Numbered from the stretch's first letter, positions 1 to 7,134 are shown. The stretch: DNA of 10,477 bases from Chloroflexota bacterium (GCA_012513595.1 JAAZBY010000219.1:1-10477), one strand, 5' to 3'. The notes: generated by a model from the sequence alone, not told the origin. A program made the numbers and translations.

Positions 1-22
1 GGCCCAGGGTATAGTCGGCCAT
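1..22 (-). CDS. Start of an unidentified protein (partial, cut by window edge)
   Basis: Only the first seven codons are visible (Met-Ala-Asp-Tyr-Thr-Leu-Gly). The start is supported by a strong purine-rich ribosome binding site (GGAGGAGAGAT) directly upstream on the minus strand. The gene follows the HerA-like ATPase on the same strand after a gap of about 60 bases with no evident promoter, so it is probably co-transcribed with it. Seven residues are too few to assign a family. Confidence 0.6.
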
Positions 23-42
23 ATCTCTCCTCCGTCGCACGC

Positions 43-65
43 GGCGGCCCCTGTACGGGGCCGCC
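43..65 (-). other. Intercistronic GC hairpin
   Basis: A perfect 9-bp inverted repeat (43-51 with 57-65) with a 5-base loop lies between the ATPase stop codon and the start of the next gene. No T-run follows on the minus strand and a strong ribosome binding site comes right after it. It therefore looks more like a partial terminator or an mRNA-stabilising processing hairpin within an operon than a full intrinsic terminator. Confidence 0.5.
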
Positions 66-83
66 CGATGCCATCCGATCGCC

Positions 84-2579
84 TCAGAGGGCGCGGACCC
101 GCTCCGCCCGGCGCTGCCCGCCACTGCCATGGGCGACCTCCCACTGCGGCACCCAGGCCAGGGCGCACAGCTGCACGTCCACGTCGGTGCGCAGCGGGGT
201 GATCTTGACCTCGTCGAACGTGGCGAGCGCCTCCGCCCAGCGGGCCTTGACCGCCTCGGTCTCGGTGCGCAGCTCCGCCTCGAGCGCGGCCATCTGCTCG
301 CGCAGCGCCACGACGTTGTCCTCCGCCTTTTCCGCCTCCATGCGGGCCAGCGTTCGCTGCCGGTTCTTGCTGAGGGCCGTCGAGGCGGCCCGGCCCGGCC
401 GGCGGCGCCCCAGGAAGGCGCCCAAGAGCGACTCACCCACCGACACGACCGTCTCGGTGGCGCGCGCTTGGGCGTTGGCCCGCTTGGTGGCCACGGCGGC
501 CTCCGCCTTGGCCAGGCGGTCGCGCAGATCAGCAAGGCGCTTGGCGTACTTGCTGGCCAGGGCGTCGACCTCGGCGTCGCGCGCCTCGCGGGCATTCTGC
601 TGCAGCCGCGCGCCAAAGTCGCGCGCATCCTCGTTGGGCAGAGAGTAGGCCTTGAGCGTCGGGCTGTACAGGAGGGTCACGGCCGACTGTCGGTAGAGAT
701 AGTCGGCCAGGTCTTTCTTGAGCGCGGCGAACTCGGGCGCCTCGTTGAGGGTCTCGGGCAGGGCGTCGTACAGCGCGTCGGGCTCCGGGTTGCTGGCCAA
801 ATCGCGCACGTCAAAGGACGGCACCTCGGCCTCTGCCCAGATCATCGCGCCGGAACGCTCCGGCGGCGGGGCCAGGAAGAAAACGTCCTGGCGCTCGTCG
901 ACGTTACGGCGCGCGTCGCGAAAGTAGACCGCTGCCGCGGCGGCCACCATCGGCTCGTAGACGAGGCGCGTGGCCTGCTCTTCGAGCGCGCGCCCCAGGT
1001 TGCGCTCCACGTCCAGGACGGCCGCCGAGGCCGTCCGCCGGGGCGGCACGAATACCGGCTCCAGCCCGCGCGGCAGCACCGGCGGCGCGCTGCGCGCCGC
1101 TTCGGCGGGGGCCGGAGCCGGGGCGCCGGCTGCCGCGCTGGGCAGGGCGTGGGACACTGTGACGTCTGCCTGGCGGCCGGCCGTCAGCGTGCGCACCTGG
1201 CTGCGCGTCAACGGACCGCGCAGGTACGACATGGCCCAGCGCGTCCCGAAGGTGATGGGGTGGTCCTCATGCACGTTGTGCAGCAGGAAGACGCGGCTCT
1301 CCAAGCCGGAGATCAGGCGGTTCAGCTCGGCGCGGTCGAGGGGCGTGCCCTGGGCAGCGCTTTCCAGGCCGTCGAGGAGGCGCAGCTTGTCTCGCTCGGC
1401 CTGCAGCCGGCCGATAAACCAGGTGCCGGTGTTGGTGAGACCCTTGTAGTCCAGGTCGACCGGGTTCTGGGTGGTCAGCAGCACGCCCAGCCCAAAGGCG
1501 CGGGCCTGCTTGAGGAGCGTGAGCATCGGCGCCTTGGAGGGCGGGTTGGCCACCGGCGGAAAGAACCCGGCGATCTCGTCCATGTACAGGAGCGCCCGCA
1601 GGCTGGTGGTGCCGGGCTGGGTGCGGATCCAGGTGGTCACCTGGCTGAGCAGCATGGTGACGAAGAACATGCGCTCCGCGTCCGACAGGTGGGAGATGTA
1701 AAAGATAGAGTGGCGCGTCTTCCCCTCGGGCGTGGCCAGGAAGCCGCCGATATCAAGCGGCTGCCCCTGCATCCAGGCCTGGAAGGAGGGCGCCGCGATC
1801 AGGTTGTTCAGGCCCACGGCCAGGGCAAAGCGCTCTTTGGCGGGGAAGAAGGTGTCCACGTCGAACACGCCGAGCTGGCGCACCGGCGGGTTCTGCACGG
1901 CCAGGATGATCCTGGCCAGGTCGAGGTCCTCCCCCTGCCGCCAAAAGTGCTCCAGGATGTTCGACAGGAGGATGTGCTCGCGCGAGCGCACCGGGTCGGC
2001 CTCGATGCCGATGGGCCCCAGCAGGGCGCTCACCGTGTTCTGGATGCGCTCGCGGAGGAGCTCGGCGTCGTCATCCCAGGAGAGGTCGGGCGCCTCGAAC
2101 GACTGCAGGATCGACACGGGCACGCCCGCGTCGCTGCCGGGGGTATAGATGACGAAGTCGGCCGCCTCTCGCAGGCGGCGGATGCGCTCACCGTCCTGGC
2201 CCCACTGGGCCAGCCCCTTGCGCCAACTCTCGGCCTGCGCGGCGGCGAACTCGTCCTCCGTGAGGCCCTTGCGCCGCGCGTCGTCGACGTTCACCCAGGG
2301 GCGAAAGTCCTCCGGCCGCAGCTCGGGGAAGGTCAGCAGGAGGTTGGTGATATCGCCCTTGGGGTCGATGATCAGGGCGGGGACGTGGTCGAGCGCGGCC
2401 TCCTCGAGGAGGCCCACGCAGAGGCCCGTCTTGCCCGAGCCCGTCATGCCGACGCAGACGCCGTGGGTGGTCAGGTCGCGGGCGTCGTACATGACCAGGC
2501 GGTCCAGGAGTTTGCCGCCCGCGAGGTCGTACTCCTTGCCCAGGTAAAAGGAACCCAGCGCCTCAAAATCCATAGTCAT
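84..2579 (-). CDS. HerA/DUF87-type P-loop ATPase with C-terminal coiled coil
   Basis: This 831-residue protein is an additional-strand-catalytic P-loop ATPase of the HerA/FtsK superfamily, usually annotated only as 'ATP-binding protein'. Walker A is GMTGSGKT at residues 44-51, followed by the typical IIDPKGD strand near 70-76. Walker B ends in Asp334-Glu335 (LLYMDE), and a sensor-like LLTTQNP follows. A proline/alanine-rich linker leads to a second half with charged coiled-coil segments around residues 665-705 and 745-800, split by a short Gly/Arg-rich stretch, and then a compact C-terminal piece. No signal peptide or membrane segment is visible, so it should be cytoplasmic. Family knowledge suggests nucleic-acid or polymer translocation powered by ATP, but no nuclease partner such as NurA is visible here. 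The upstream ATG of two is chosen because a G-rich Shine-Dalgarno stretch lies about 7 bases before it. The exact role is unknown. Confidence 0.9.
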   Translation of the reverse strand: MTMDFEALGSFYLGKEYDLAGGKLLDRLVMYDARDLTTHGVCVGMTGSGKTGLCVGLLEEAALDHVPALIIDPKGDITNLLLTFPELRPEDFRPWVNVDDARRKGLTEDEFAAAQAESWRKGLAQWGQDGERIRRLREAADFVIYTPGSDAGVPVSILQSFEAPDLSWDDDAELLRERIQNTVSALLGPIGIEADPVRSREHILLSNILEHFWRQGEDLDLARIILAVQNPPVRQLGVFDVDTFFPAKERFALAVGLNNLIAAPSFQAWMQGQPLDIGGFLATPEGKTRHSIFYISHLSDAERMFFVTMLLSQVTTWIRTQPGTTSLRALLYMDEIAGFFPPVANPPSKAPMLTLLKQARAFGLGVLLTTQNPVDLDYKGLTNTGTWFIGRLQAERDKLRLLDGLESAAQGTPLDRAELNRLISGLESRVFLLHNVHEDHPITFGTRWAMSYLRGPLTRSQVRTLTAGRQADVTVSHALPSAAAGAPAPAPAEAARSAPPVLPRGLEPVFVPPRRTASAAVLDVERNLGRALEEQATRLVYEPMVAAAAAVYFRDARRNVDERQDVFFLAPPPERSGAMIWAEAEVPSFDVRDLASNPEPDALYDALPETLNEAPEFAALKKDLADYLYRQSAVTLLYSPTLKAYSLPNEDARDFGARLQQNAREARDAEVDALASKYAKRLADLRDRLAKAEAAVATKRANAQARATETVVSVGESLLGAFLGRRRPGRAASTALSKNRQRTLARMEAEKAEDNVVALREQMAALEAELRTETEAVKARWAEALATFDEVKITPLRTDVDVQLCALAWVPQWEVAHGSGGQRRAERVRAL

Positions 2580-2625
2580 GGTCGTACCCCCCCACTCTGT
2601 CGGAGGACCGTGATCGACTGCGCCC

Positions 2626-2655
2626 AGTATAGCCGCTGCTGGCAGCGCGGGTCAA
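2626..2655 (-). promoter_or_regulatory. Sigma70-type promoter of the HerA-like ATPase gene
   Basis: On the minus strand a -35 of TTGACC (2655-2650) and a -10 of TATACT (2631-2626) are separated by 18 bases. Transcription would start near 2619, leaving a leader of about 40 bases. The spacer contains a small inverted repeat (CTGC..GCAG). The gene therefore has its own promoter, independent of the hemerythrin gene upstream. Confidence 0.7.
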
Positions 2656-2773
2656 CGGGCCAGCGACCGGCCGTGGACGCCGTGGGCAAGTCGTCTGGGC
2701 GCCCAACGGCTCGGGAGGGCCAGAGATCATCACCACGGACGGCGCGGTCATCGCCATCGTGCCGCAGTGGTAG
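2633..2773 (+). pseudogene. Possible C-terminal remnant of a rightward gene
   Basis: This frame, open from just after a TAG at 2630-2632 to a TAG at 2771-2773, ends in a stretch that reads like the tail of a real protein (GPEIITTDGAVIAIVPQW). A strong GC hairpin follows five bases after the stop. There is no convincing start or ribosome binding site, and the 5' part overlaps the promoter of the leftward ATPase gene. If real, it is a decayed gene end left between two leftward genes. It may equally be chance. Confidence 0.2.
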
Positions 2774-2778
2774 GGGCT

Positions 2779-2804
2779 GGGGGGCCGGCTCAGACCGGCC
2801 CCCC
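2779..2804. terminator. Strong GC hairpin, probable terminator after the hemerythrin gene
   Basis: A perfect 10-bp inverted repeat (2779-2788 with 2795-2804) encloses a six-base loop. It lies 24 bases downstream of the hemerythrin stop codon on the minus strand. Neither side has a T-run, so termination would rest on stem strength or a factor. It could also serve the possible rightward gene remnant that ends at 2773. Confidence 0.5.
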
Positions 2805-2827
2805 CTCAAGGGTAGCGCGTCACAGCC

Positions 2828-3406
2828 CTAGTGAGAATGCGCGGGCCCGGCCTTGCCGAGGTACTCGGCCTCTAGCTCGTCCAGCAGGTGGTGGAAGGCC
2901 TCATGCCGGCCGGGGCCGATGACGTCCCGCTCGATCCGCTCGAACTCCTCGGCCAGGGCGTCCTGCTTCTTCTCACCCAGGGCGCGGTCGGCCATGGGGT
3001 ACAGGACGTGGTCCTCCTTGTCGATGTGGGCCCGCAGGAGCGTGGCGTAGGCCCGGGCGTGCTCGGCAAAGGTGGCAGCGGCGGCGCGATCCCCGCGCGC
3101 GGCGCCGGCCGCCGAGTCGGCCAGGGCGCGGACGTGCGCCCGAGCGGCGACGTGCTCGGCGAACATCACCCCCAGCGGCCCGCCCTGCCGCGGAATGCCG
3201 GAGGCCTCCATGGCCGGGAAGAGGACGTCCTCCTCCTTGGCGTGGTGGCAGCGATCGGCAAAGACCTGCAGGAACTCGACCATGGCGTTGAGTTGCTCCG
3301 CCGGGACGCGCCGGCCGGCCTCCAGCCGTGCGGCGACCTCCTCGAGGATGGCCAGCATCCGCAGAACTCCTTCATGCTCCGCAACAAGATCCTCCGTAGC
3401 ACGCAT
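2828..3406 (-). CDS. Hemerythrin (HHE) domain protein
   Basis: A 192-residue, predicted all-alpha cytoplasmic protein with the di-iron ligand pattern of the hemerythrin HHE family: His11, His54-x3-Glu58 followed by LFP, His85, and His127-x3-Glu131 followed by LYP. A C-terminal helical extension (about 145-192) ends in a His-rich tip (HSH). Proteins of this family bind O2 or NO, or handle iron, at a non-haem di-iron site; the ligand cannot be told from sequence. The ATG at 3406 is chosen because AGGAGGTG lies at ideal spacing on the minus strand. An in-frame extension to 3493 has no such site and would run through the promoter. The gene stands alone with its own CRP/FNR-type promoter, which fits a role in oxygen, NO or redox response. 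Confidence 0.9.
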   Translation of the reverse strand: MRATEDLVAEHEGVLRMLAILEEVAARLEAGRRVPAEQLNAMVEFLQVFADRCHHAKEEDVLFPAMEASGIPRQGGPLGVMFAEHVAARAHVRALADSAAGAARGDRAAAATFAEHARAYATLLRAHIDKEDHVLYPMADRALGEKKQDALAEEFERIERDVIGPGRHEAFHHLLDELEAEYLGKAGPAHSH

Positions 3407-3410
3407 GGGA

Positions 3411-3444
3411 CACCTCCTGTGTGGTGGGCAGCACCTCCCGTGTG
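3411..3444 (-). repeat. Tandem near-identical 13-mers containing the Shine-Dalgarno
   Basis: Two 13-base units, 3411-3423 and 3432-3444, differ at one position and start 21 bases apart (two helical turns). On the minus strand they read CACACRGGAGGTG. The unit nearer the start codon contains the ribosome binding site of the hemerythrin gene. An 11-base inverted copy of the other unit lies at 3491-3501, overlapping the edge of the CRP-like site. Confidence 0.6.
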
Positions 3445-3450
3445 CGCCCT

Positions 3451-3494
3451 TATATAACCATATTCCCGTCCACGGCGCTGTGAGGAACGTCACA
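3451..3494 (-). promoter_or_regulatory. CRP/FNR-type activator site and -10 of the hemerythrin gene
   Basis: A perfect TGTGA-N6-TCACA palindrome occupies 3479-3494, the consensus of CRP-type regulators. On the minus strand a TATATA -10 lies at 3456-3451. No good -35 occurs at 16-18 bases from it, where the palindrome's near half-site ends instead. With a start near 3444, the palindrome centre falls at about -42, the classical class II activation position. The leader to the ATG would be about 38 bases. Confidence 0.7.
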
Positions 3495-3522
3495 CGGGAG
3501 GGCGAAGGTGGGTGGATAGGCA

Positions 3523-3551
3523 GCGGCCCGCCCCCGAGGGGGGCGGGCCGC
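3523..3551. terminator. Terminator-like hairpin after the selenoprotein gene
   Basis: A 13-bp GC stem (3523-3535 with 3539-3551) with a three-base loop lies 35 bases downstream of the selenoprotein stop codon on the minus strand. It separates that gene from the hemerythrin promoter. The minus-strand side lacks a T-run, while the plus-strand side is followed by the mildly T-rich CTTGTCTTG. I take it as the end of the selenoprotein transcript. Confidence 0.55.
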
Positions 3552-3585
3552 CTTGTCTTGCGAGGCGAGGGTGCAGCGGCGCCGC

Positions 3586-5235
3586 CTACCGCCAGGCGTC
3601 TACCGACACGCTCTTGGCATAGCCCCCGCCAAAGATCCGCCAGTAGCCGTTCGTCTCACCGCCGACCACCAGCACGTGGATGTCCTCCCGCCTGAACATC
3701 GGGATCAGGTCATCCGGCGCGGCGCGGTGCTGCTCCGCGTAGAACGGATCGGCGCCGTTCAGCGCCCGCGGCAGGTGATAGTTCACCACCAGCTGGTAGT
3801 CCCAGTACTCGGAGGCCGGCAGGGTGGCGTGCTCGTAGGCCCAATCGATGAGCTGCCCTTTCCGGCCAAAGCCGGCCAGCGAGACGAACAACCGCGCAGT
3901 GATCGGGTCCAGCACGAAGGTCGGCGCGCTGTGCGGGTCAAACCCGCGCAGCAAATGCTGGACGGCCTGGCGCCAGTGCTTCTCACGCAGGCCCAGGGTG
4001 TAGGCCGTGGCGCGCACGCCGCTCCACACGCTCACGACGCTCTCCCCGGGCGCAAAGCCGTGCTGCACGTGGAACGGCTCCCAGGGGCTGCGCTCCTCGT
4101 TCTCAGCGTAGCAGAGCGAGTTGTAGGCATAGTTGTTGCCCATCGAGCCGAGGTAGGTGTGCCCCGGCACCGAACCGCCCTGCAGGTTCTGCGAGAGGAG
4201 CCCATAGGCCCGCCCGATGGTGGCGTTGGCCTGGTTATAGGGCCCCAGCGCGCCGGTGCCGCAGTTCATGCCGATCTCACCCCGCACCGGCCCGTTCACC
4301 ACGGCCATGGCCGCCGCGCTGCTGGTGGTGCTGGCCCGCGCCGAGACGCCCGAGGCCGCCAGCGCCAGGATCACGGGCAGGTACTCGGGCCGCGCCCCGG
4401 CCATCACGGCGTTCACGGCGACCTTTTCCACCGTGTAGGTCCAGTACTCGCGGTTGCCAGTGGGGCGCAGGCGGCCGACGATCTCGTCCGGCCTGTGGCT
4501 GGTGCCGGCGAGCATCTCTTCGACGCGCTCCTCGGTGGGCAGGACGATGGGCAGATAGTCGGTCCAGTGGTTGTCCATGAAGGTCCGGCGGAGCTTCTCC
4601 TCCGTATTGGGCTCCACAAAGCGGGGCGTGGCGCGGCCAAAATCGTAGGCGCCGGTCTCCTCCGCGCTCAGGGGTTTGGTCAGGGCCTCGACCACCTCGG
4701 ACATCACCGGCCGCCCGGTGACCGGATCCACCCCGTCGACGTAGGCGCGGAGCTCCGCCGGTGACTTGCCCATCACCGGCTGCGGCACCCAGACCAGGCG
4801 CTGGAAGGGCATCCCGCGAGAAAAGGCCGTCTGGCGGACAGCGTCCACAAAGGCGTCGGTGTGTACCGAGGCCGTGGGGATGCCGTAGGCGATCTCCAGA
4901 TCGATGCAGTGCACGGCGACCGCCGGCGCGCAGGTACTTCAATGCCCCACGCCGAGGACCATGGCGTCACCGTGGGCGCGGATCTCCTCGAACAGGGCGG
5001 GGTCCTTGTCCGAATGGGTGCCCGCCTTGGAGCGGCGCACCGTGCGCACGCCGGGCAGGTGCTCGGCGAACCAGGCGGCCATCTGGTCCATAAAGAGGTC
5101 CGAGTCATCAAAGCGGCAATCGACGAGGTAGACCGTCTTCCCCTCGAGCGCCCCGAGGCGCGGGGCCATGCGGGCCTGGTCGATGTGCGGGGGAAAGCCC
5201 ATCGGGTTCAGGACGCGGATTCTGGTACCGGCCAT
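3586..5235 (-). CDS. UGSC-family selenoprotein with in-frame UGA (Sec) and large C-terminal domain
   Basis: Read through the TGA at 4941-4939 (codon 99), this is one continuous frame of 549 residues. Residues 1 to about 150 match the UGSC (seleno)protein domain as I know it: LEGKTVYLVDCRFDDSDLF, then VLGVGH, then Sec99-Ser-Thr-Cys102, then a VHCIDLE..GIPTASVHTDAF segment. The family normally has Sec or Cys followed by Gly-Ser-Cys, so Sec99/Cys102 would be the redox pair. After a linker, residues from about 225 form a second domain with LPIVLPTEERVEEML, a VNGPVRGEIGMNCGTGALG loop (313-331) and CYAENEERSPWEPFHV (375-390). I recognise this pattern from hypothetical proteins but cannot name its function. 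No signal peptide or membrane segment is seen. The start ATG has GAGGAGG five bases upstream. Standard gene calling would split this into a 98-residue and a 442-residue gene. An ordinary nonsense mutation is the alternative, but the intact downstream frame, the motif position and the hairpin argue against it. Confidence 0.85.
4911..4927 (-). promoter_or_regulatory. Candidate bacterial SECIS hairpin
   Basis: Just 3' of the UGA, the minus strand folds into a 6-bp stem (4927-4922 with 4917-4914 and 4912-4911). It has one bulged U and a GGUC tetraloop (4921-4918). The loop GU sits at nucleotides 19-20 after the UGA. From memory, the fdhF SECIS of E. coli also has a GGUC-containing loop, GU at about 20-21 and a bulged U, so spacing and layout agree. 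SelB would bind this loop to deliver Sec-tRNA. Confidence 0.65.
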
Positions 5236-5283
5236 ATGTGCCTCCTCACGGGAAAACAGCCGGGCGGAGCGGCCCGTGGCGTG

Positions 5284-5312
5284 ATGGTAGGCACTGGCGG
5301 GCGGGGCGTCAA
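5284..5312 (-). promoter_or_regulatory. Sigma70-type promoter of the selenoprotein gene
   Basis: On the minus strand TTGACG (5312-5307) and TACCAT (5289-5284) are separated by exactly 17 bases in the 106-base gap after the DUF4129 gene. Transcription would begin near 5277, giving a leader of about 40 bases that ends in the GAGGAGG ribosome binding site. The -10 is moderate. Confidence 0.55.
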
Positions 5313-5341
5313 GGAGATGGGGTCGGCACTGCCTGACGCGG

Positions 5342-6805
5342 CTAGGGCAAAGCCTGCCCCAGCCTTTGCCAGGCCCGTTCCGCCGCCCGCACCTCCTCGG
5401 CCGCGGGCGGCGCCGGCCCGTAGCGCGCCTGCTCGTACGCCGCGGTCAACGCCAGAAGGTCCTGCCACGCCTCGCCGGGGAGGCCGGCCATGCCCCGCGC
5501 CAGGGCGCCCGGGGTAACGCCGGGGGCACGCCCCCCTCCGCGCCGGCGCAGCGCCTGCAGGTAACGGCGGTACAGAAGGCGCACGGCGCGCCGCCCTCGC
5601 TCGGTGCCCTCCAGGGGCAGAAAGAACGGCCGTCGCCGTCTGCGCAGCCCGCTGACCAGGTTGCCAAGCTGCCCGCCCAGCAAGTCGGTCGACCAGACCG
5701 TCTCTCGCTCGTCGCTCGGCCGCGCGTCAAGGAGCAACCGCCCCTGATGGCGCCGCCGCCCCCCGGCCAGGGCGGCGCCCAAGCCCCAGGCGCCCAGGGC
5801 TGCCGCGCCGACCAGGAGCGCGATCCCGACGGCGGCGGGGTCGCGCTCCCCCTCCTGCGGCAGGCGGAACGGGTCCTCCTGGGGCAGCAGGCCGCCCTCT
5901 TCGGCCGGCCCCGCGCTGCCGGGCACCAGCAGGCGCGCCAGAAGGGCCATCAGTGGCCGCAGGAGGTGCCCGCACACGTCGGCGGCCGCGCGATAGGCGC
6001 CCTCGGCCCAGGCGTAGGCGGCCCGCAGCCCCTGGCCCAGCGCCGCCCACACCCCGCCCAGCAGATCGGGAGAGAGCGCCTGCGCCGCCACCCAGCCGCC
6101 CACCAGGAGCAGCCCTAGCAGGAGGCCCATGGCGGCCAGCCACGGCCGGGAGACCCCCAGGTGCAGGCGGAACCGGGCACGTTCCAGCGCCTTGACCTCG
6201 CAGACCCCGCGCAGCGCCAGCGCGGCCAGCCCCGTCAGGGCAACCAGCATCGCCACGAGGCCGCTCGGTACGCCTACCTCGCCCAAGAGCGCCGGGCCCG
6301 CCAGAAGCAACAGCCCGCCCGTGCCCACGACGCCGATCCAAAAGGCCAGCCAGGCGCCGTCATAGGCGTCCCGGCCGGCCAGTACTCCCAGGCCCCAGGC
6401 CAGGCCGGCCACCAGGGCTACCGGCACGCCCGGCGGCAGCCCTTCGTACCAGCCGCTGAACCCCGCGCCGAGGGCCGCCAGCGGCTCGGACCGGTCCTCG
6501 TCCAGGCCCAGCGCCGCGCCCAGCACCAGGCAGACGGCCAGCAGCCCCGCTAGGCCCAGAACGGGCAGCCGTCCGCCACGGCGGCCGAGGCAGCCGCTCA
6601 GCACGTAGCCGACGGTCAGCAGGGCGGCCAGCCACCAGGAGGGCAACACCGTGCCCGCCGCAGCCACCGGCGCGGCACACAACAGGGCGCGGGCCGCCGC
6701 AGAGAGCCACACGGTGTGCGCGGCAACGGTCAGCGCCAGGATCGCCACCCGCTCGAGGCGGCGCGCCGCGGGGGTACGCTGCCTCACGCTGCCGTCCCCC
6801 CGCAT
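5342..6805 (-). CDS. Polytopic membrane protein with C-terminal DUF4129 domain
   Basis: This is a 487-residue integral membrane protein. From an Arg-rich N-terminus (1-18), hydrophobic segments run from about residue 20 onward. I count six or seven in the first 270 residues, one possible short one (LLRPLMALLARLLVPG) and one before the C-terminal cytoplasmic part. Residues 409-487 (RLLYRRYLQALRRRG ... TAAYEQARYG ... AERAWQRL) match the DUF4129 pattern. Such proteins often sit in MoxR-DUF58-transglutaminase clusters, but none of those partners is in view here. The frame is open upstream to 7135, but that extension is Arg/Pro/Gly-rich without domain character. I start at the ATG at 6805, which has only a weak ribosome binding site; GTG at 6787 is an alternative. 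Function unknown. Confidence 0.8.
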   Translation of the reverse strand: MRGDGSVRQRTPAARRLERVAILALTVAAHTVWLSAAARALLCAAPVAAAGTVLPSWWLAALLTVGYVLSGCLGRRGGRLPVLGLAGLLAVCLVLGAALGLDEDRSEPLAALGAGFSGWYEGLPPGVPVALVAGLAWGLGVLAGRDAYDGAWLAFWIGVVGTGGLLLLAGPALLGEVGVPSGLVAMLVALTGLAALALRGVCEVKALERARFRLHLGVSRPWLAAMGLLLGLLLVGGWVAAQALSPDLLGGVWAALGQGLRAAYAWAEGAYRAAADVCGHLLRPLMALLARLLVPGSAGPAEEGGLLPQEDPFRLPQEGERDPAAVGIALLVGAAALGAWGLGAALAGGRRRHQGRLLLDARPSDERETVWSTDLLGGQLGNLVSGLRRRRRPFFLPLEGTERGRRAVRLLYRRYLQALRRRGGGRAPGVTPGALARGMAGLPGEAWQDLLALTAAYEQARYGPAPPAAEEVRAAERAWQRLGQALP

Positions 6806-7129
6806 GCTGCGCCGTCCTGGCGCGGCGCGCGCCGGGGGCCTTCCGAACACCGCCAAACACGAGCCCGCCCGGCGGCTGACGGCGCCACCGGGCGGGTGTA
6901 GTACTTGTGCAGCCTGCCCCAAGCGGAGGGGCGGCTTTGTGCTGGGTCGCAACCTGGCGGAGGGCGACGCGGGCCAGCCAGGCGGCAGCCCGCGCGGAGG
7001 GGCCTGCCCCTGCCAGGGGGATGGCCGCCGGTCGGCCCGAACGGGAGCTGCCGGTCTGCGCCGCCCTGTTCCATTGCCAGCCCCAGTGCCTTGGCGCAAG
7101 CGGTTCCTTGGTAGACTGCAGTTGTCTGT
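6806..7129 (-). ncRNA. Structured leader or small-RNA candidate upstream of the DUF4129 gene
   Basis: A strong promoter at 7136-7163 would start transcription near 7129, 324 bases before the assigned start codon. The interval contains many self-complementary stretches: CCCGTTCGGG near 7040, a CCCCTGGCAGGGG element near 7010, CCCC..GGGG around 6920, and the 12-position stem at 6864-6896. I do not recognise SRP RNA, RNase P RNA, tmRNA or a known riboswitch in it. It may be an untranslated regulatory leader or a separate RNA ending at the 6864-6896 hairpin. An N-terminal extension of the membrane protein is less likely. Confidence 0.35.
6864..6896. terminator. Terminator-like GC hairpin in the DUF4129 leader
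   Basis: Arms 6864-6875 and 6885-6896 pair at 11 of 12 positions (one C-A mismatch) around a nine-base loop. On the minus strand the stem is followed by CTCGTGTTT, a weak T-run. It lies about 60 bases before the DUF4129 start codon, where an attenuator or small-RNA terminator could act. Confidence 0.45.
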
Positions 7130-7134
7130 GCCCA

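Noticed and set aside
129..2831. A 900-codon open frame on the plus strand opposite the ATPase gene
   Set aside because: It is the antisense shadow of the ATPase gene in GC-rich DNA. It has no domain character, is rich in Arg, Gly and His, and has no suitable ribosome site, while the minus strand has clear Walker motifs.
3553..4764. A 403-codon plus-strand open frame opposite the selenoprotein gene
   Set aside because: It has low-complexity composition without motifs and lies opposite a recognisable conserved protein, so it is a shadow frame.
4939..4941. TGA as a genuine stop or a disabling mutation
   Set aside because: The frame continues intact for 450 codons with conserved family sequence on both sides, the codon sits at the known Sec/Cys column, and a SECIS-like hairpin follows.
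6862..6900. T-box-like GGTGGCGCCG sequence in the DUF4129 leader (minus strand)
   Set aside because: The core lacks the invariant ACC of the T-box sequence, no specifier or other T-box elements are seen, and the downstream gene is not an amino-acid gene.
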